A stretch of 64,000 bases of DNA. Source: Sesamum alatum. Taxonomy: Eukaryota; Streptophyta; Magnoliopsida; Lamiales; Pedaliaceae. The notes beneath the pieces were generated by a model. The model was given only the letters and a program-made list of their open reading frames with translations, had not been told where the DNA came from and made no database searches. The position numbers and the translations under genes are program-made. Location of the stretch: NCBI GenBank assembly GCA_034509735.1, contig JACGWO010000012.1, forward strand, positions 3,906,001-3,970,000, written 5' to 3'. Of the stretch, positions 32,255-43,943 are shown piece after piece (the stretch's first letter is position 1; the number at the start of each line of letters is the position of its first letter).

Positions 32255-32572
32255 TGTAAGAAAGATAATACGGAGTCAACGTAGCCATAGTTGAGAAGCT
32301 AGGAGAGTGGTATAAACAAAGCAAAAATTGTATTTCAGCTCATAAGCTCACAGAGTATTTAAAGCTCCTAAAGCGGTTAATTAACCGCTCTAAACAGCAC
32401 CCAACTAATTAACCTCCTCTAACTAATTAAGTTGCTAGTTGCAAGAAAGTTAAAAATCGCACTAACAGTACGAACACTCTAAGAAACGTGTTACACTTAT
32501 AAAGGTGATGGTTACATTCGTAAGCCGCATTTCTGAATAATAAAGGCGTATGTCTTCAAATACACTTTTACA
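32255..32572 (-). repeat. 5' LTR of decayed copia element
   Basis: Partner of 22450-22805. Begins TGTAAGAAAG and ends CACTTTTACA. Confidence 0.83.
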
Positions 32573-33078
32573 CTTATTTTTCTCATCATCCACTCTTTAT
32601 CAAAATTCTTGTTTTATTTTATCTGGAAATTCCATACCACAAAGTATTGTGAAAAAAAGATGGAAATTGCTTGGTCGTCTGAAGAAAATTCTTATTCGAA
32701 TTAGGTTCGAATTAGAATTTCTTTGTCGTTTGTGGAGGAAGAAATATCCCTTTTAACTTTTTCATCCTAATCAATGCAAAAACGAAGGGATGGAAATAAA
32801 GAAAACAGCTCTCATTGGCCACAAAAACGTTGCCCTCTCCGTATAGAAATCGCCACAACCCTCTCGCGTTTTTGGATTTTTGGCCCATGAAATCGACCTC
32901 TAATTATTACGACTTTGTCGAGTATTAGCATTTAGCGATTTTGAAGGCTTCAACTTTTTCCTTAAAGCTGAGGTTCCAACTCCTGATTTTGACAAAAAAA
33001 TATTCGTATTGATTTTGTTTTCAACAGAATATATAGAAAGCGAAACGAGCCTCAAACTACCATCACAAATTTATATAT
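32573..33078. other. Intergenic DNA, nothing recognised
   Basis: Mixed-composition flank. Short open stretches show no recognisable motif. A GC-richer piece (about 32820-32890) could be old coding or promoter sequence but I cannot support a gene. Confidence 0.35.
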
Positions 33079-33086
33079 TGTAGTTG

Positions 33087-33538
33087 GTAAATTATAACGA
33101 GCTATTTTGAGATTTGATATAATTATAAATATTTTATTATTATTTAAAAAATTATTATTATTTCATAAATATTTGATAAAATTATGTAATTGGAGGGATA
33201 GAATTATCAATTTTATCCTTGTTGTATTTTTCTTTTTTTAGGAAAAAAAGAACAGGACGAGGTGGATGGAAATTTTTGAAAAAATTGTAAAAGAATTGCC
33301 ACATTGTTCGTAAGAAATTTCAAAAAATGTTAAAAAGCAAGTAAAATTATAATTCATAGTCCATAAGGGTATTTTCGTTAGTTTAATTTGAAAAAAATGG
33401 ATAAAAACTTGACAGAGACTAACGAATTGGAGTAATTGTTGGACGGCGTTAAAATCATTGGGTATTAGTAATTTTTTAAATAACAGGGGACATTTATAAT
33501 TATACGAAATATCAGGGTAACTCATCGTAATTTACCCT
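33087..33538. mobile_element. Foldback MITE, GTAAATTA family, 9-bp TSD
   Basis: Left end GTAAATTATAACGAGC pairs with right end ATCGTAATTTACCC. TTGTAGTTG is duplicated at 33078-33086 and 33539-33547. The interior shares blocks with the clearer copies at 47256 and 51460. Confidence 0.65.
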
Positions 33539-33549
33539 TTGTAGTTGGG

Positions 33550-33790
33550 CAATTCACTACAACAAATTAAGATATTAGTGATAAAATATCAAAATATTGT
33601 TGTTACATGACAACAAGTTTGGTTTTGCCACTACATAATTATTAGTGATAAAAATTATGTGTAAAATTGTAACGATAAATATAGTAACACATTTATAGTT
33701 ATAATCCAAAACAGTGACAATAATTTATCATCACTATTGTCACTACCTAATTGTCTTTAACGACAACTTTAACATATGGAATAAGGAAAA
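33550..33790. repeat. Partial CACTA-like MITE
   Basis: Starts CACTACAACAAATTAAGA, like one end of the 21771-22170 element, and shares GTCTTTAACGACAACTTTAA-type text with it. The other terminus is not visible. Confidence 0.4.
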
Positions 33791-34654
33791 AAATAACATA
33801 TGGTACTCAGAAACTTAATGTTAAGATATTTTCCTCCAATTTTAAATACTATTCCAAGGTATCATGTGGCATAAATAAAAAAAAATAGTAGGCAGCATCT
33901 TGTTTCATTTTTAAAATATGTTATCGTATGTATAAAGATAACATCACAAATTTTATTTAGAAAACTTTTATACATGTACGTATTAAATAAAATAAAAGAT
34001 ACAACAAAATTTTAAATAGAAATTTCAATTCGGGTATATATATTATACCCTTTAACTTAAGATTTGTTTACACAAATCTTCCCAACCATATACTCATCAT
34101 AAATATCAACATCTTTTACACAAATTATTTTTATTTTTTGAAAAACAACACGTACAATCTTAAAAGCGTCAATATTATTATATAAACTATCATTATTTTT
34201 TTGTCTGTTATGATGATTTTTATGATTAGATAAATTATATGTCTGAAATGTAAATGTAATTATCCTGTGTACAACCTAATCCATGAAAACCTTAATTTTC
34301 TTGACGTGTAAAAATGTTGGTACGACCTTTATCCACTTTTGGTCCACAAGGCCAAAATCAAATTGGTAAGAACTAATTTATTATTATTATAATACTAAGG
34401 AGATATGCATTCCACCCACTCCCCATCTTCAACCTTATCTCATCAAAATTGATGTTTTTCACACAATCTTTATCACTTTCCTCACTGCAACAAAATGATT
34501 GTTGTTTCGAAAGTTTACTTTACCTTGCAGTAATGTATAGAAAAGAAAATTCTTGTTCAAATTAGGGCTGAAGATCGCCGGAGCTCGTCATTATTTTTTT
34601 TTACTGTACACAAATCATATGATAAGTAAAATTCAAGAAAAAAAAAGAAATCAA
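33791..34654. other. AT-rich intergenic DNA
   Basis: No coding frame or repeat boundary that I can support. Confidence 0.4.
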
Positions 34655-34657
34655 ATA

Positions 34658-34950
34658 CACTAAAAAATTTAATATTAACTACATATTTAATGACTATGAT
34701 TAAAAATTATGGTAGAGAACTATTATTAATTACGGTTAAATAAAAATCAATGCAAAAATTAGTTTTTCCATCATCAAAAACTTTTTTACCATTTCGGCAT
34801 GGTTTTTAGTCATGACAAATGTTTTAGCCACCCTCGCAAAAACCACAGCCGACAACCGTTGCGTGACCGTGGTCAATAACTATTCACTACGGCTATTTAG
34901 TATTAATCATTGCAATTAACCATGATTAAATATTATTTTTTTTCGTAGTG
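34658..34950. mobile_element. CACTA-like MITE, 'CCGTGGTCA' family
   Basis: CACTAAAAAATTTAATATTA at the left pairs with AATATTATTTTTTTTCGTAGTG at the right. 3-bp TSD ATA on both sides (34655-34657, 34951-34953). The core is GCAAAAACCACAGCCGACAA then GCGTGACCGTGGTCA. Copies occur at 36235, 40077, 46910 and 48250. Confidence 0.72.
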
Positions 34951-34953
34951 ATA

Positions 34954-36234
34954 GTAGAAGTTTTTTGGGTTTGATTTGTTAAATTTACAAATATAAGTTT
35001 TTATACGATATAAGACTCGATTCAATTGGTATAGAAAAAACAAAATATACTGAAGATAGCAAAATATTAAAGCTCGTTGCAAGTTTGATCCAATTAAAAC
35101 TTATTTGTGCTCTATTTAATCAATGATCAAACCAAGTTTAGTAAATGTTTCAAACTGCTCGATAATAATTCAAACAAATTTGAAATAATGATGAATTGAG
35201 TACGATGATAAGTATGTTATGCTTGTTATGTAATTAATTCGAATACGACGAGAGTTCATTTGGGCTAGATTGTATGTGAAAAATTAAAATAACCAAAATG
35301 ACCATGCACGTAAAAGCAAATTAACATTTGTCTCTTGCTTGAAAAGCCATACACAAAATTAGTACTAGTAATCGAGGTACAGTCAATACGTGCGTATAAT
35401 TATAATTTTTATGATAAATTATATTGATATCCGTGAAGTTAGATTAAATTACATAAATATTTTCTATCTTTTATAAAATAGAAGTACATTCTTGAGTTGT
35501 AGTTGTAGTTATAAGTACATTCCATGTTCAATAGCGCGAAACATTGTACAAACACCCCATGGATACGCTGCACTACCACCCCTTCATGAACACTGGGTAA
35601 GGTCTAGATCCAACCTCAATGGGTGTTGATGTAATTATTACCTTATTTTTATTATATTTATTTAATTAAATAAAATGAATAACTAATAAAAAATGATAAA
35701 ATGGTGTAATCTTAAATATACAAGCAAAAAAATTGAAGAGATAGTGGAAAAGTAATTATTATTGAGGATATTTTGGTTATAGTTACTATAAGTCCGTTCT
35801 ATTTAATTTTTTTTAGAGGAAAACGAATAGAATATATATAAGTCCGTTCTATTTAATTAATAGTATATATGTATATGTGTGTTTAGGAGGCGAATAATAT
35901 AATTATAATTTCAAATTTTGAAAATTATATTCTTAATTAATGTAAAATAAATAGAAAATTTTATGTCGAAATACTACCTTATTTACCAATAATATCCCAT
36001 CAATATCTTAAAAACCTAATTACAAGAATTGAGAAATAGTTTTAAAAAAAAAAAAAAACAAAAATTATCGAAGTGAGTCATGGTAAAATAAATTAGCTCT
36101 TCATGTGGAAACAATTTAGGGATATTATAGTAAATAATTCCATTGCAAATAATTAGTGAAAATAATAATTAAAACCTAAGTCTATAAAAACTTTTCCTTG
36201 AATATATATCTTTCCTTCAATAAAAGAGGTCGTT
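34954..36234. other. AT-rich intergenic DNA
   Basis: No gene seen. A slightly GC-richer patch near 35525-35625 has no recognised content. Confidence 0.4.
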
Positions 36235-36530
36235 CGATAGTTAAAATTAATGACAAATCAATACTGTCTATCATAATCAAATGAAATCGATATAAAAATT
36301 TAAATTTTGATTACGATTAATCTACATTTGTCAGATTTTATCATGGACAGAATATTTATCATAATTATCAATTATAGTTAATATTTTGATCTTGCTTGCG
36401 AAAATATCGGCTAATAATAATTGTGCAGTTATACTTAATTAATATCCATCATGGTTTTTAACTATTAATTATGATGACTAACTATAACAAAAGAAAGTCA
36501 TATTTCTTCGAGTTTGTCAGTTATTATTTC
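36235..36530. repeat. Degenerate CACTA-like MITE
   Basis: Shares ATGACAAATCAATACTGTCT- and TTGATTACGATTAATCTACA-type phrases with the copy ending at 49379. The right end reads CATATTTCTTCGAG. Termini and TSD are eroded. Confidence 0.45.
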
Positions 36531-36622
36531 TTTATTATTCATAAAAAGTTATAATAATTAGATAATCTATTAAGTTATTAATTAATATCTTAATATATAT
36601 TTTATAATTATCATTTCTTTAA

Positions 36623-37021
36623 GGGTAAATTACAGCCACCACCCCTGAGATTTGGTATAATTATAAATATTTCATCGTTATTTGACAAATTACAAATACC
36701 CTCCTGAGGTTCGTAATTTTAACCAAAACTTGAAATTGATCATTTTTGCCCTTGAATTTTTAGTTAAAATTATAAAAAAATCAACCATGCCAAATTGTAT
36801 TATTGCTCCTCTGTGTAAAAAACCTAAGAAACCCCTCCCTGCGCATTGTAGTACAAAAAAATTCAAAAAATAATAAAAAATAATTCAATTTGCGTAAGGG
36901 CATTTTAGTCAATTCAGCCATAAAAATGAATAAAAATATATTATTTATTAGATAATTACAAATCTTAATAGAGTATTTATAATTTTTCAAACAATGATGA
37001 GATATTTGTAATTATGTCAAA
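36623..37021. mobile_element. Foldback MITE, GGGTAAATTACAG family (right end eroded)
   Basis: Left end GGGTAAATTACAGCCACCAC is exact to the family. The interior follows it, including TGCGCATTGTAGTACAAAAA. The right end stops at GTAATTATGTCAAAT without the terminal inverted repeat. Confidence 0.68.
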
Positions 37022-37369
37022 TTTTTTTTCAAAGTTAATACGACATGATACAATTAAGCAAGGAAAAATATATTGACTTGGGGAACAACAGTTTAAAAAA
37101 TATCTGACATCACGTGCGCAGGTGTGTGCCCATATCTAACTCAATTTACGAGGAAACAGCTAACACGTGCGAAAAGCAACATCCTCTGTCAATCACACGT
37201 TTGTTAGTTTGATTGTATCTTTGCGTGGTTATCAAAGTCAAAGATATATTTAATCACATGTATTAATATGGAAAAATATATAAGAATAATTTAATTATAA
37301 AATAATTTTTTTATCTGATAAGATAGTAATAAGTCAATTAGTGATAAGTATGAATTATTTAATTTTTTT

Positions 37370-37530
37370 TGTTAATATCAGTAATTTTGGTGAACTTTAA
37401 CGAACGAAATGGTTTATTTGTTAAATGGAACAAACCTCACGGATTCTAGATATAATTTTCAAACCACGTGGAGTTTATATGTAATTACACCAAATTTCAA
37501 GAGATGACAATTTAATTATCCTTTTTAAAG
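37370..37530. repeat. Truncated relative of the 37652 MITE
   Basis: GTAATTACACCAAATTTCAA then AATTTAATTATCC resemble the right half of the neighbouring element. The left half is missing. Confidence 0.4.
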
Positions 37531-37651
37531 TATCTTAAAAGATGTATTATAATTTATAAAATATTTTAAAACTTCTTTGATAATTTTTTTAAATAAGTTT
37601 ATAAGTTTTAAAGAGAATAATTTAGAAGTTTATATATGCTTATTTTAGAAA

Positions 37652-37947
37652 AGAATAATTGCACCGCCCTCTTCTGAAATTTGTAATTACACGTAGATCT
37701 CCTATAGTTTGAAAAATTATATTTAGTATCCCTGATTTTTGTTTTTCATCCAGCAAATAGATTCATCTATTAGTCAAAATTCACAAACTTTGTTAATATT
37801 AGCCAAAAATGTGTAATTTTCCAAATAAATGAATTATTTGTTGGATAGAAACAAACGTCAATAATAGTACTAAAGATAATTTTGCAAATCACACGGGATT
37901 GACATGTAATTATACCAAACCTCAGGAGAGGGTGGTACAATTATTCC
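37652..37947. mobile_element. Foldback MITE, GGAATAATTG family
   Basis: AGAATAATTGCACCGCCCTC on the left pairs with the reverse complement of GGGTGGTACAATTATTCC on the right. Flanks TTTTAGAAA (37643-37651) and TTTTAAAAA (37948-37956) agree at 8 of 9 bases. Confidence 0.62.
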
Positions 37948-37959
37948 TTTTAAAAAAAA

Positions 37960-38190
37960 TAAGGAGTTTCCAACTTATTTTTTAAGATTTTAAAAACTTC
38001 TTCAATTTAATCGTATTAATTACAAAATTGACATTATTAACATCTGGGGAACTCCATAATCTTATAATATACAAAGACTCTAAGAGTTTATTTTAAAAAA
38101 ATAAGATTAATATCTTATAAATTTTAAAAATATATTAAAAGATATATATATTTATAAGATATTTTAAATAAATTTAGCCAAACACCCTCT
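37960..38190. repeat. MITE-like repeat ending AGCCAAACACCCTC
   Basis: The right terminus AATTTAGCCAAACACCCTC is the reverse complement of the left end of the repeat at 42151. The interior is rich in TTATAAG/CTTATAA. This is the pattern of a common small hAT-type MITE; the left terminus is unclear. Confidence 0.5.
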
Positions 38191-38230
38191 TATTCGCTTG
38201 ACATTTTAATTGACTAAGACTGTCTTGCTT

Positions 38231-38576
38231 CACTACAAGAAAAGATAATAAAATTTCATAAAAATATAAAAACTATTATTAATTTTATGCATTGAGTAAT
38301 AATGATTTTTTATTTTATTATAACAATAATCCACAAGATTTTATTAATAATAAAATTTATAAGATAAATTGTCACGGCTCATAGTTAATTAATTACAAAT
38401 AAAATTATCAATACACAAAATTAGTGACATATGTATTTGTTATCAATAAATAGTACTAAAATTGTTGTTTTTTTCTTCTTTTTTGTGATAAGTTTGTAAT
38501 AATGTAACTGAGTTGTCACTAAATAAGCTTTTAAAAATATTATTTCATAATCTCAAAATTATTATATGTGTCATTA
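38231..38576. repeat. Partial CACTA-like MITE
   Basis: Starts CACTACAAGAAAAGATAAT, a canonical CACTA terminus. AATGTAACTGAGTTGTCACT and other 'GTCACT' phrases resemble the 21771 family. The right part is cut by the foldback MITE at 38587. Confidence 0.45.
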
Positions 38577-38586
38577 TTATTTCTTA

Positions 38587-38826
38587 TGGTTAATGCCTCT
38601 CTATGATATTGTAAATGAGTACATTACCCCTTCTATGAAAAAGAAATAACAATTTATTTCCCTGTGTTCTTCAAAATGGAGCAGTTTACCTCCCTAGACA
38701 GGAGGATCCCAGGATAAATTGCTCCATTTTAAAAAACACAAAGAGGTAAATTTTGCTATTTTATTTTTCACAATAGAATAATTTGTTCATTTACAATAAT
38801 CACATGGAATGCTTGCATTTTTTTCC
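38587..38826. mobile_element. Foldback MITE, AATGCAATTTACC family, 10-bp TSD
   Basis: 240 bp, nearly a full palindrome: the arms meet at a centre around CCTCCCTAGACAGGAGG. A perfect 10-bp duplication TTATTTCTTA flanks it (38577-38586, 38827-38836). Same family as 67-5397. Confidence 0.8.
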
Positions 38827-38836
38827 TTATTTCTTA

Positions 38837-39260
38837 TTTCTATTGACATACTCTTTTTTCTATTTATTTTCATTGAATTCTCAATACAAACGCATACCTT
38901 TTCGTCCTAAAATTAGTCATAGGGTTGAAAACTGAAGCCAACAATCTGATATTCGATTGAAGTTGATCGACCATAAAACTTATTTTAATTTAACTTATTA
39001 AACTTAACAAACAAAATTTGAATAAAACCCTTTGTTTGACTTTTGTCGAGCTCGGCTCAAACCCGATTTTATTAGTACCAAAAAGTAATAAAATATATTT
39101 AAAAATATCAAAGTACTCAAACGAATTCATCTTTGATCGAATATAAAACTCGTAATAAGCTCGACTAAATCAGTAATCAAATCAAATTTATTGTAACGTT
39201 TTTACATTCGATAACAATTGAAATAAACTCGAATAATTTGGCTCGACTCGAACAATTTAT
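38837..39260. other. AT-rich intergenic DNA
   Basis: No gene seen. CTCGGCTCAAACCCGATTTT and nearby CTCGA phrases hint at an old hAT-type subterminal fragment, but no termini are found. Confidence 0.35.
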
Positions 39261-39640
39261 GTACTAAATATAGCTTTTACGTGCAAGGTAAGTATTCCAA
39301 CGTATACGAATACGTAGCCTTGTTTCTGGGCCGTATAGCGTCACGTTTGGTTGACTTGTATTCCTCAACTTAAGATTCACATTTTCCTCACTATCATTAC
39401 AAACAGTGCTTTCGTACGACCAGCTCATCTTAGCCTCGTCCGACGTGTCATCTGCATGCACATGCCACGTGGCGGGAGGGTTGATCATCTATGGCCACGA
39501 GTCAGAGAGATTTTGACAGCCGTACCGTACGTGGGGTGTACGTTAACTTAAGATGAAAAGCTGTTCCCAAATCCCAAACCTCCCACAAAATGTGGGACCC
39601 ACATCGAACTAACTACGTACGTCCTCTGCTAACAAACTAA
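39261..39640. promoter_or_regulatory. GC-richer island with G-box, ABRE and TCP-like sites
   Basis: A patch of balanced composition in AT-rich DNA. It holds a perfect 10-base G-box palindrome GCCACGTGGC (39464-39473), an ABRE-like GACGTGTC (39442-39449) and a near-palindrome TGTGGGACCCACA (39591-39603) matching TCP-type sites. I see no adjacent gene. It could be a promoter relic, a distal element, or the start of an unseen non-coding transcript. Confidence 0.35.
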
Positions 39641-40076
39641 CTATTCCTTGTGTTGAATTTTAAATGTTAACCAAGAAATTATAAACTTACATTTTATAAA
39701 TATAAATATTTATGTGATGTCGGAATAATCTTCTGAAAATCGTATCAAGACTTATACCCCGATCAATTTTGAATTGTCTATTTCGATCGGGCTCCGATTT
39801 GATCAAAACTCTAAATATGTGTATATTCACTATGATCAGTCCATCATTTTTAAATTTGTGATTCACGTGAACTCGTACAATTAAAAAAAAAATTATAAAT
39901 ATCTGTCTTCCATGCATCAAATACAACTTTGCTTACTCAAGCATTTATTGTGACCTTGAGTCATTCTCCTTTACAAACTATAATCGAGCTTTTCCAGTGT
40001 GGTTCTAACGATTTTCTATCTTATAGGTCTTTTTGATATGATGAGTGAAGGCGTACTTGAGCCTTTTGGGAAGCAT
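39641..40076. other. AT-rich intergenic DNA
   Basis: Nothing recognised. Confidence 0.4.
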
Positions 40077-40470
40077 CACTAGAATAATATTTACTGTTGG
40101 CTACAATATTATTGAATATGAACTAAATCACGGTAAATAATTATTATTATTATTATTAATTAGAATTAAAATAAAAATCATTGCAAAAAATTATCTAGAT
40201 TATCCATCATGCAAAATATTTTTGCCATGGCAATGAGTCATAGAAAATAATTTTGCCATGTCTTTTAGCCATGACAAATGTTTGAGCGGCATTCGAAAAA
40301 ATCACGGTCAACAACCGTTGCATGGTCGTAGTGAATGCACTAGAAAAAAAATTAACATTTAACCATGGCTATTAGCCAAGGTTAATGATAAATAGCCGTG
40401 ATACAACAGTTATTGGTCATGGTATTTGCGTGTGTTGCTAAAATATTTTCGACAAAAACATTTGCTATGG
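40077..40470. repeat. Two adjoining CACTA-like MITE pieces
   Basis: 40077-40333 starts CACTAGAATAATATTTACTG and ends GGTCGTAGTG. At 40339 a second CACTAGAAAAAAAATTAACA starts, followed by an inverted partial copy (AACCATGGCTATTAGCCAAG). Family core as at 34658. Confidence 0.6.
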
Positions 40471-40681
40471 CTCATAAGACCCAAATCGAATTCAAAGGTA
40501 TGGTCCAATAAAGTATATAAATAACATTTATGAATATTTATTAGATATAAGTCAAAATAGAATAATATTTGTTCATTGACATGCCTACCCCAACATGTTA
40601 AAACTACGAATATCAATGGCTTTGTATGTCCAAGACGATTTATTTCTTGTGTTCAAAATAACAACAACAAAAACAACAATA

Positions 40682-41067
40682 GGATTTAATGCAATTTACC
40701 TCCCTGTAATATTGTAAATGAGCAAATACACCCATATGAAAATAAATAGCAATTTATATCCCTGTGTTCTTTAAAATGGATCAATTTTCCTCCACGTATT
40801 TTTTTAAAATGGAGCAATTTACCTCCCTATAATATTGCAAATGAGCAAATATGCCCATATGAAAATAAATAGTAATTTATCTCCCTGTGTTCTTTAAAAT
40901 GGATCAATTTTCCTCCACGTATTTTTTAAAATGGAGCAATTTACTTCCCTGTCTAGGGAGGTAAATTACTTTATTTTACAGAACACAGAGATGTAAATTG
41001 TTATTTTTTTCCATAAAAAAGTAATTTGCTCATTTGTAATATCACAAGGGGTTGCTTGCATTTTCCC
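40682..41067. mobile_element. Foldback MITE, AATGCAATTTACC family, with internal duplication
   Basis: GGATTTAATGCAATTTACCT at the left pairs with GCTTGCATTTTCCC at the right. A ~110-base segment (AATATTGTAAATGAGCAAAT onward) is repeated in tandem in the left arm. Flanks AACAACAATA (40672-40681) and AATAATAATA (41068-41077) match at 8 of 10, the two differences being C/T. Confidence 0.68.
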
Positions 41068-41077
41068 AATAATAATA

Positions 41078-42150
41078 ATAAAAAGAAATTACTTTAGAAG
41101 TGGGGGGAAAAAAGCTTCGTATATAAAATCTTGTGGACCACGTGCATTTTACTTAATGCGACAACAAGGCCGAAATAACATTTATTTCGAAGGATTAAAA
41201 AATATTGTGGTGATTAATTTATTATTAGTCAATCAGTTAGTCACATAGTTTATGATATATAAATTCTAACATACATTCAAAATATATTTAGTAATTTTGA
41301 TCATTTAAAATGATTATATATATATTTAAATAACTCAACTCAGAATATTCTCTAGAGCATTTGTCAGTTACATTTTAGATCAATTTTTTTGGTTAAGTCA
41401 AATTATCTGAGTTCGAATTTAGGTTAAGTCCACCAAGTAAAACAATTTCAAAAATCAAAGTCCAAAGTCGTCAAAGCTAGTAAGAACAATATTCGAAAGG
41501 TTCCGATTATAATTTTTCAATTTTTAAGTCGACGAGTCGAATTGAGTTCAGGTCAATACAACTCTAACGTAACGTGCACTAACTGAGAATCATTAAGATA
41601 TAAAAATTGTGATTGGAATATTTTCGACATTTTAGGATAATCAAGTGATATCTCCACAACAAAATCAATTTAGCACAATATTGCATAAATCTAAGCCCAA
41701 ATTAGTAATTGTACGCATATAATTCTACAATAAATCTATCACGTGTTGAACACATGTGATTATATAGATCACTATGTTAATTATTGCAGGTGCTATCGTC
41801 TTAAAGAACGCCCCACTCTACCTTGTACCTGACCTGATTAAATTTTGTAGGATTTAGATAATGAGACGCAAATCCTAGCTAACTTGTATGAGCATTAAAT
41901 TCAGTGGCGAGGGCATTTTGATCAATATAAAGAAAACCCTTCATCACATTTAATACGGAATATATTTATCTGCGGGCTGGTGATGTCATTCATGCGTGTT
42001 TCTAACCACATAGACAGTCAGTTTTTGAATCTTATATAATGACGTCTTCATGCATTAATTTATCTAATATCTCACAGTCCGTGTGGGTACAAACTCGTAT
42101 TGCCAGCATCAAATATTTTCATAAGGTTGGATAAGTGTACAAAGTACTTA
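41078..42150. other. AT-rich intergenic DNA
   Basis: No gene, RNA or clear repeat boundary seen. Confidence 0.4.
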
Positions 42151-42500
42151 GAGGGTGTTTGGCTAAACTTATTTGAAAGATTTTATAAGCTCATATATCT
42201 TATAAAATGTTTTTAAAACTTATAAAATGTTAGATATTATTTTAAAAATAAATTCATGGAGTGCTTTGTTAAAAGATTATGAAACTTATAAAATATTTGT
42301 CACAGCAAATTTCGTAGTTAATTTGAGAAACTTGTTAAGACCTTATAAATAAGTTGGCAACTCCATACATATTTTTTTTAAAAAAAAAAAACTTATAAAC
42401 TCCCAACTTCTTATTTTTAGAGCTTATAAGCTCTTTTTCTTAAAAAAATTAGCAGGCACTTTGTGACATCTTATAAGTTTCGAAACATCTTATAAGATAA
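42151..42500. repeat. MITE-like repeat starting GAGGGTGTTTGGCTAAAC
   Basis: Left terminus is the mirror of the 38190 end. The interior alternates CTTATAA and TTATAAG. The right terminus is not intact. Confidence 0.5.
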
Positions 42501-42999
42501 TTCAAAAAGCATAACTGATTCGGACAACTCAATGTGATGAATTAATGGCTCTAAAAGTTGGAAAATTCTTACTCAAACTAGCTTTGTTCGAACCAAACCA
42601 ATTACAAAACAAGTGTAATACACTTATCATTTGATTGACATTTTCTCTGAACTGATATTAATAACACAACAATGTATTACACTTATTATATAATTGATTT
42701 AGGTCCCATCAAACCCAATCTAAATTAAAATTTCTCCTAAAAATTTGGTAAGGAACGCAATGCGTGTGTAATACCTAAACAAAACCAAGAAACGTGAGAT
42801 GAAAATTACATTTTAAAATAAGCTATGTGTGAAAACTACACACCACTTGGGATTTTCCAAAATCTTGCTTTTTAACATGACAAGCAATATATATGATCAC
42901 AAACTACTTTAGGTGAGATGGGGTCTAATAAGAGGGCTTTTAAAGGACGAAAATATCCCTATAAAATTTCAAAGTGCTCGTACAGAATAAAGGATTCGT
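42501..42999. other. Intergenic DNA
   Basis: No coding or structural feature supported. Confidence 0.4.
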
Positions 43000-43390
43000 A
43001 CACTTTCATTCAATTCAAGCTGCACCATGTTCGACCAGATTTGGTGACTTGGAACCACAACTGTCAATCACTCAACCTAGAATGCTATAATCACGACACA
43101 TGAATTCGTACAAGTACGGACATTTAGCCCTATAAATATTCCATGACCATTCTTAGGTCAAGGTACGCCATTTATTGAGAGAATGTTCTCTTTCTTTTTG
43201 CTCAATCTCGTATCTGGCTAACTTAAGTATTGACGGATTTTAGTTGGAGACCTCCCAACAGACTTAACGTGCGTTTATTTTGTTAGGTCTCAAACACTTA
43301 TTCGACTTGGATTGCTCTTGAGGCATATATTGTGATCCCCTGAGATCGAGACAACATTAAATTTGAAGACACACATATCCTAAATGTAAA
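43000..43390 (+). repeat. Dispersed LTR-like repeat, copy 1
   Basis: Shares ordered blocks with 45470-45805: a TATA-type CCCTATAAATATTCC, then TAGGTCAAGGTACGCCATTT, CTCAATCTCGTATCTG, a TTGACGGATTTTAG phrase, GACCTCCCAACAG and CAAACACTTAT. This order suggests two decayed LTR-derived sequences. No termini or partner coding found. Confidence 0.45.
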
Positions 43391-43927
43391 CAAAGAAAAA
43401 GGGATCCCACTTCTTTTGCAAAAGGAAACTAATAATGTAGTCATACATAGTACTATGGTACAATTTTTGTTTTACCGTCTTCTCATTCTAAATTCATATG
43501 TCTAAACTAGCTTTGTCCTCAATAATTTCTTGTTCTGTTCAAAGTTTGCAAGTATTGAAATATCATATACTGATGTGAGAACCACTAAGAATTGGGGAAA
43601 TTATCAAAGTGCCCTGCATCAATGGTTGAAGTGACCAAACACTTCAAGGACTCATGCACTTTTCGCTCGGGTCGAATCACATCGCATGGTTCATCTGTTT
43701 ACTCAAGCCATTGAATTTATTTTCGATCTAAATTGTACAATATTTCATGTTATATTGATGTGATCGGTTCAAATGGGTCAAAACTATAAACATTTCAGCC
43801 TTGTTCGGTTAGGTATGTCCAATCAACTGTATTTATTACACTCGTATATCTTTCGACCTCACATTTTTTAGTATCGCAATAATTTGAAATAAAATACCTA
43901 AAAACATTCTCATAATTATGAAATTTC
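43391..43927. other. Intergenic DNA
   Basis: 43600-43780 has phrases like those at 45480-45560 (CATGCACTTTTCGCTCGGGT), so it may be another part of the same repeat. No gene. Confidence 0.35.
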
Positions 43928-43943
43928 AAAATTAGTGATCATA

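Larger units (their letters stand above)
22450..32572 (-). mobile_element. Decayed Ty1/copia element containing nested insertions
   Basis: LTRs at 22450-22805 and 32255-32572 share long matched blocks, for example GCGGTTAATTAACCGCTCT and ATTAACCTCCTCTAACTAAT. A primer site (TGGTACCAGAGC on the minus strand, 32243-32254) adjoins the right LTR. Gag, protease and the start of integrase lie at 30211-31980 and an RT/RNase H remnant at about 22880-23640, all minus strand. Most of RT and the end of integrase are missing. A solo-LTR-like block with a hAT inside it fills the gap. Flanks TCTAT and CTTAT are weak TSD candidates. Confidence 0.85.
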
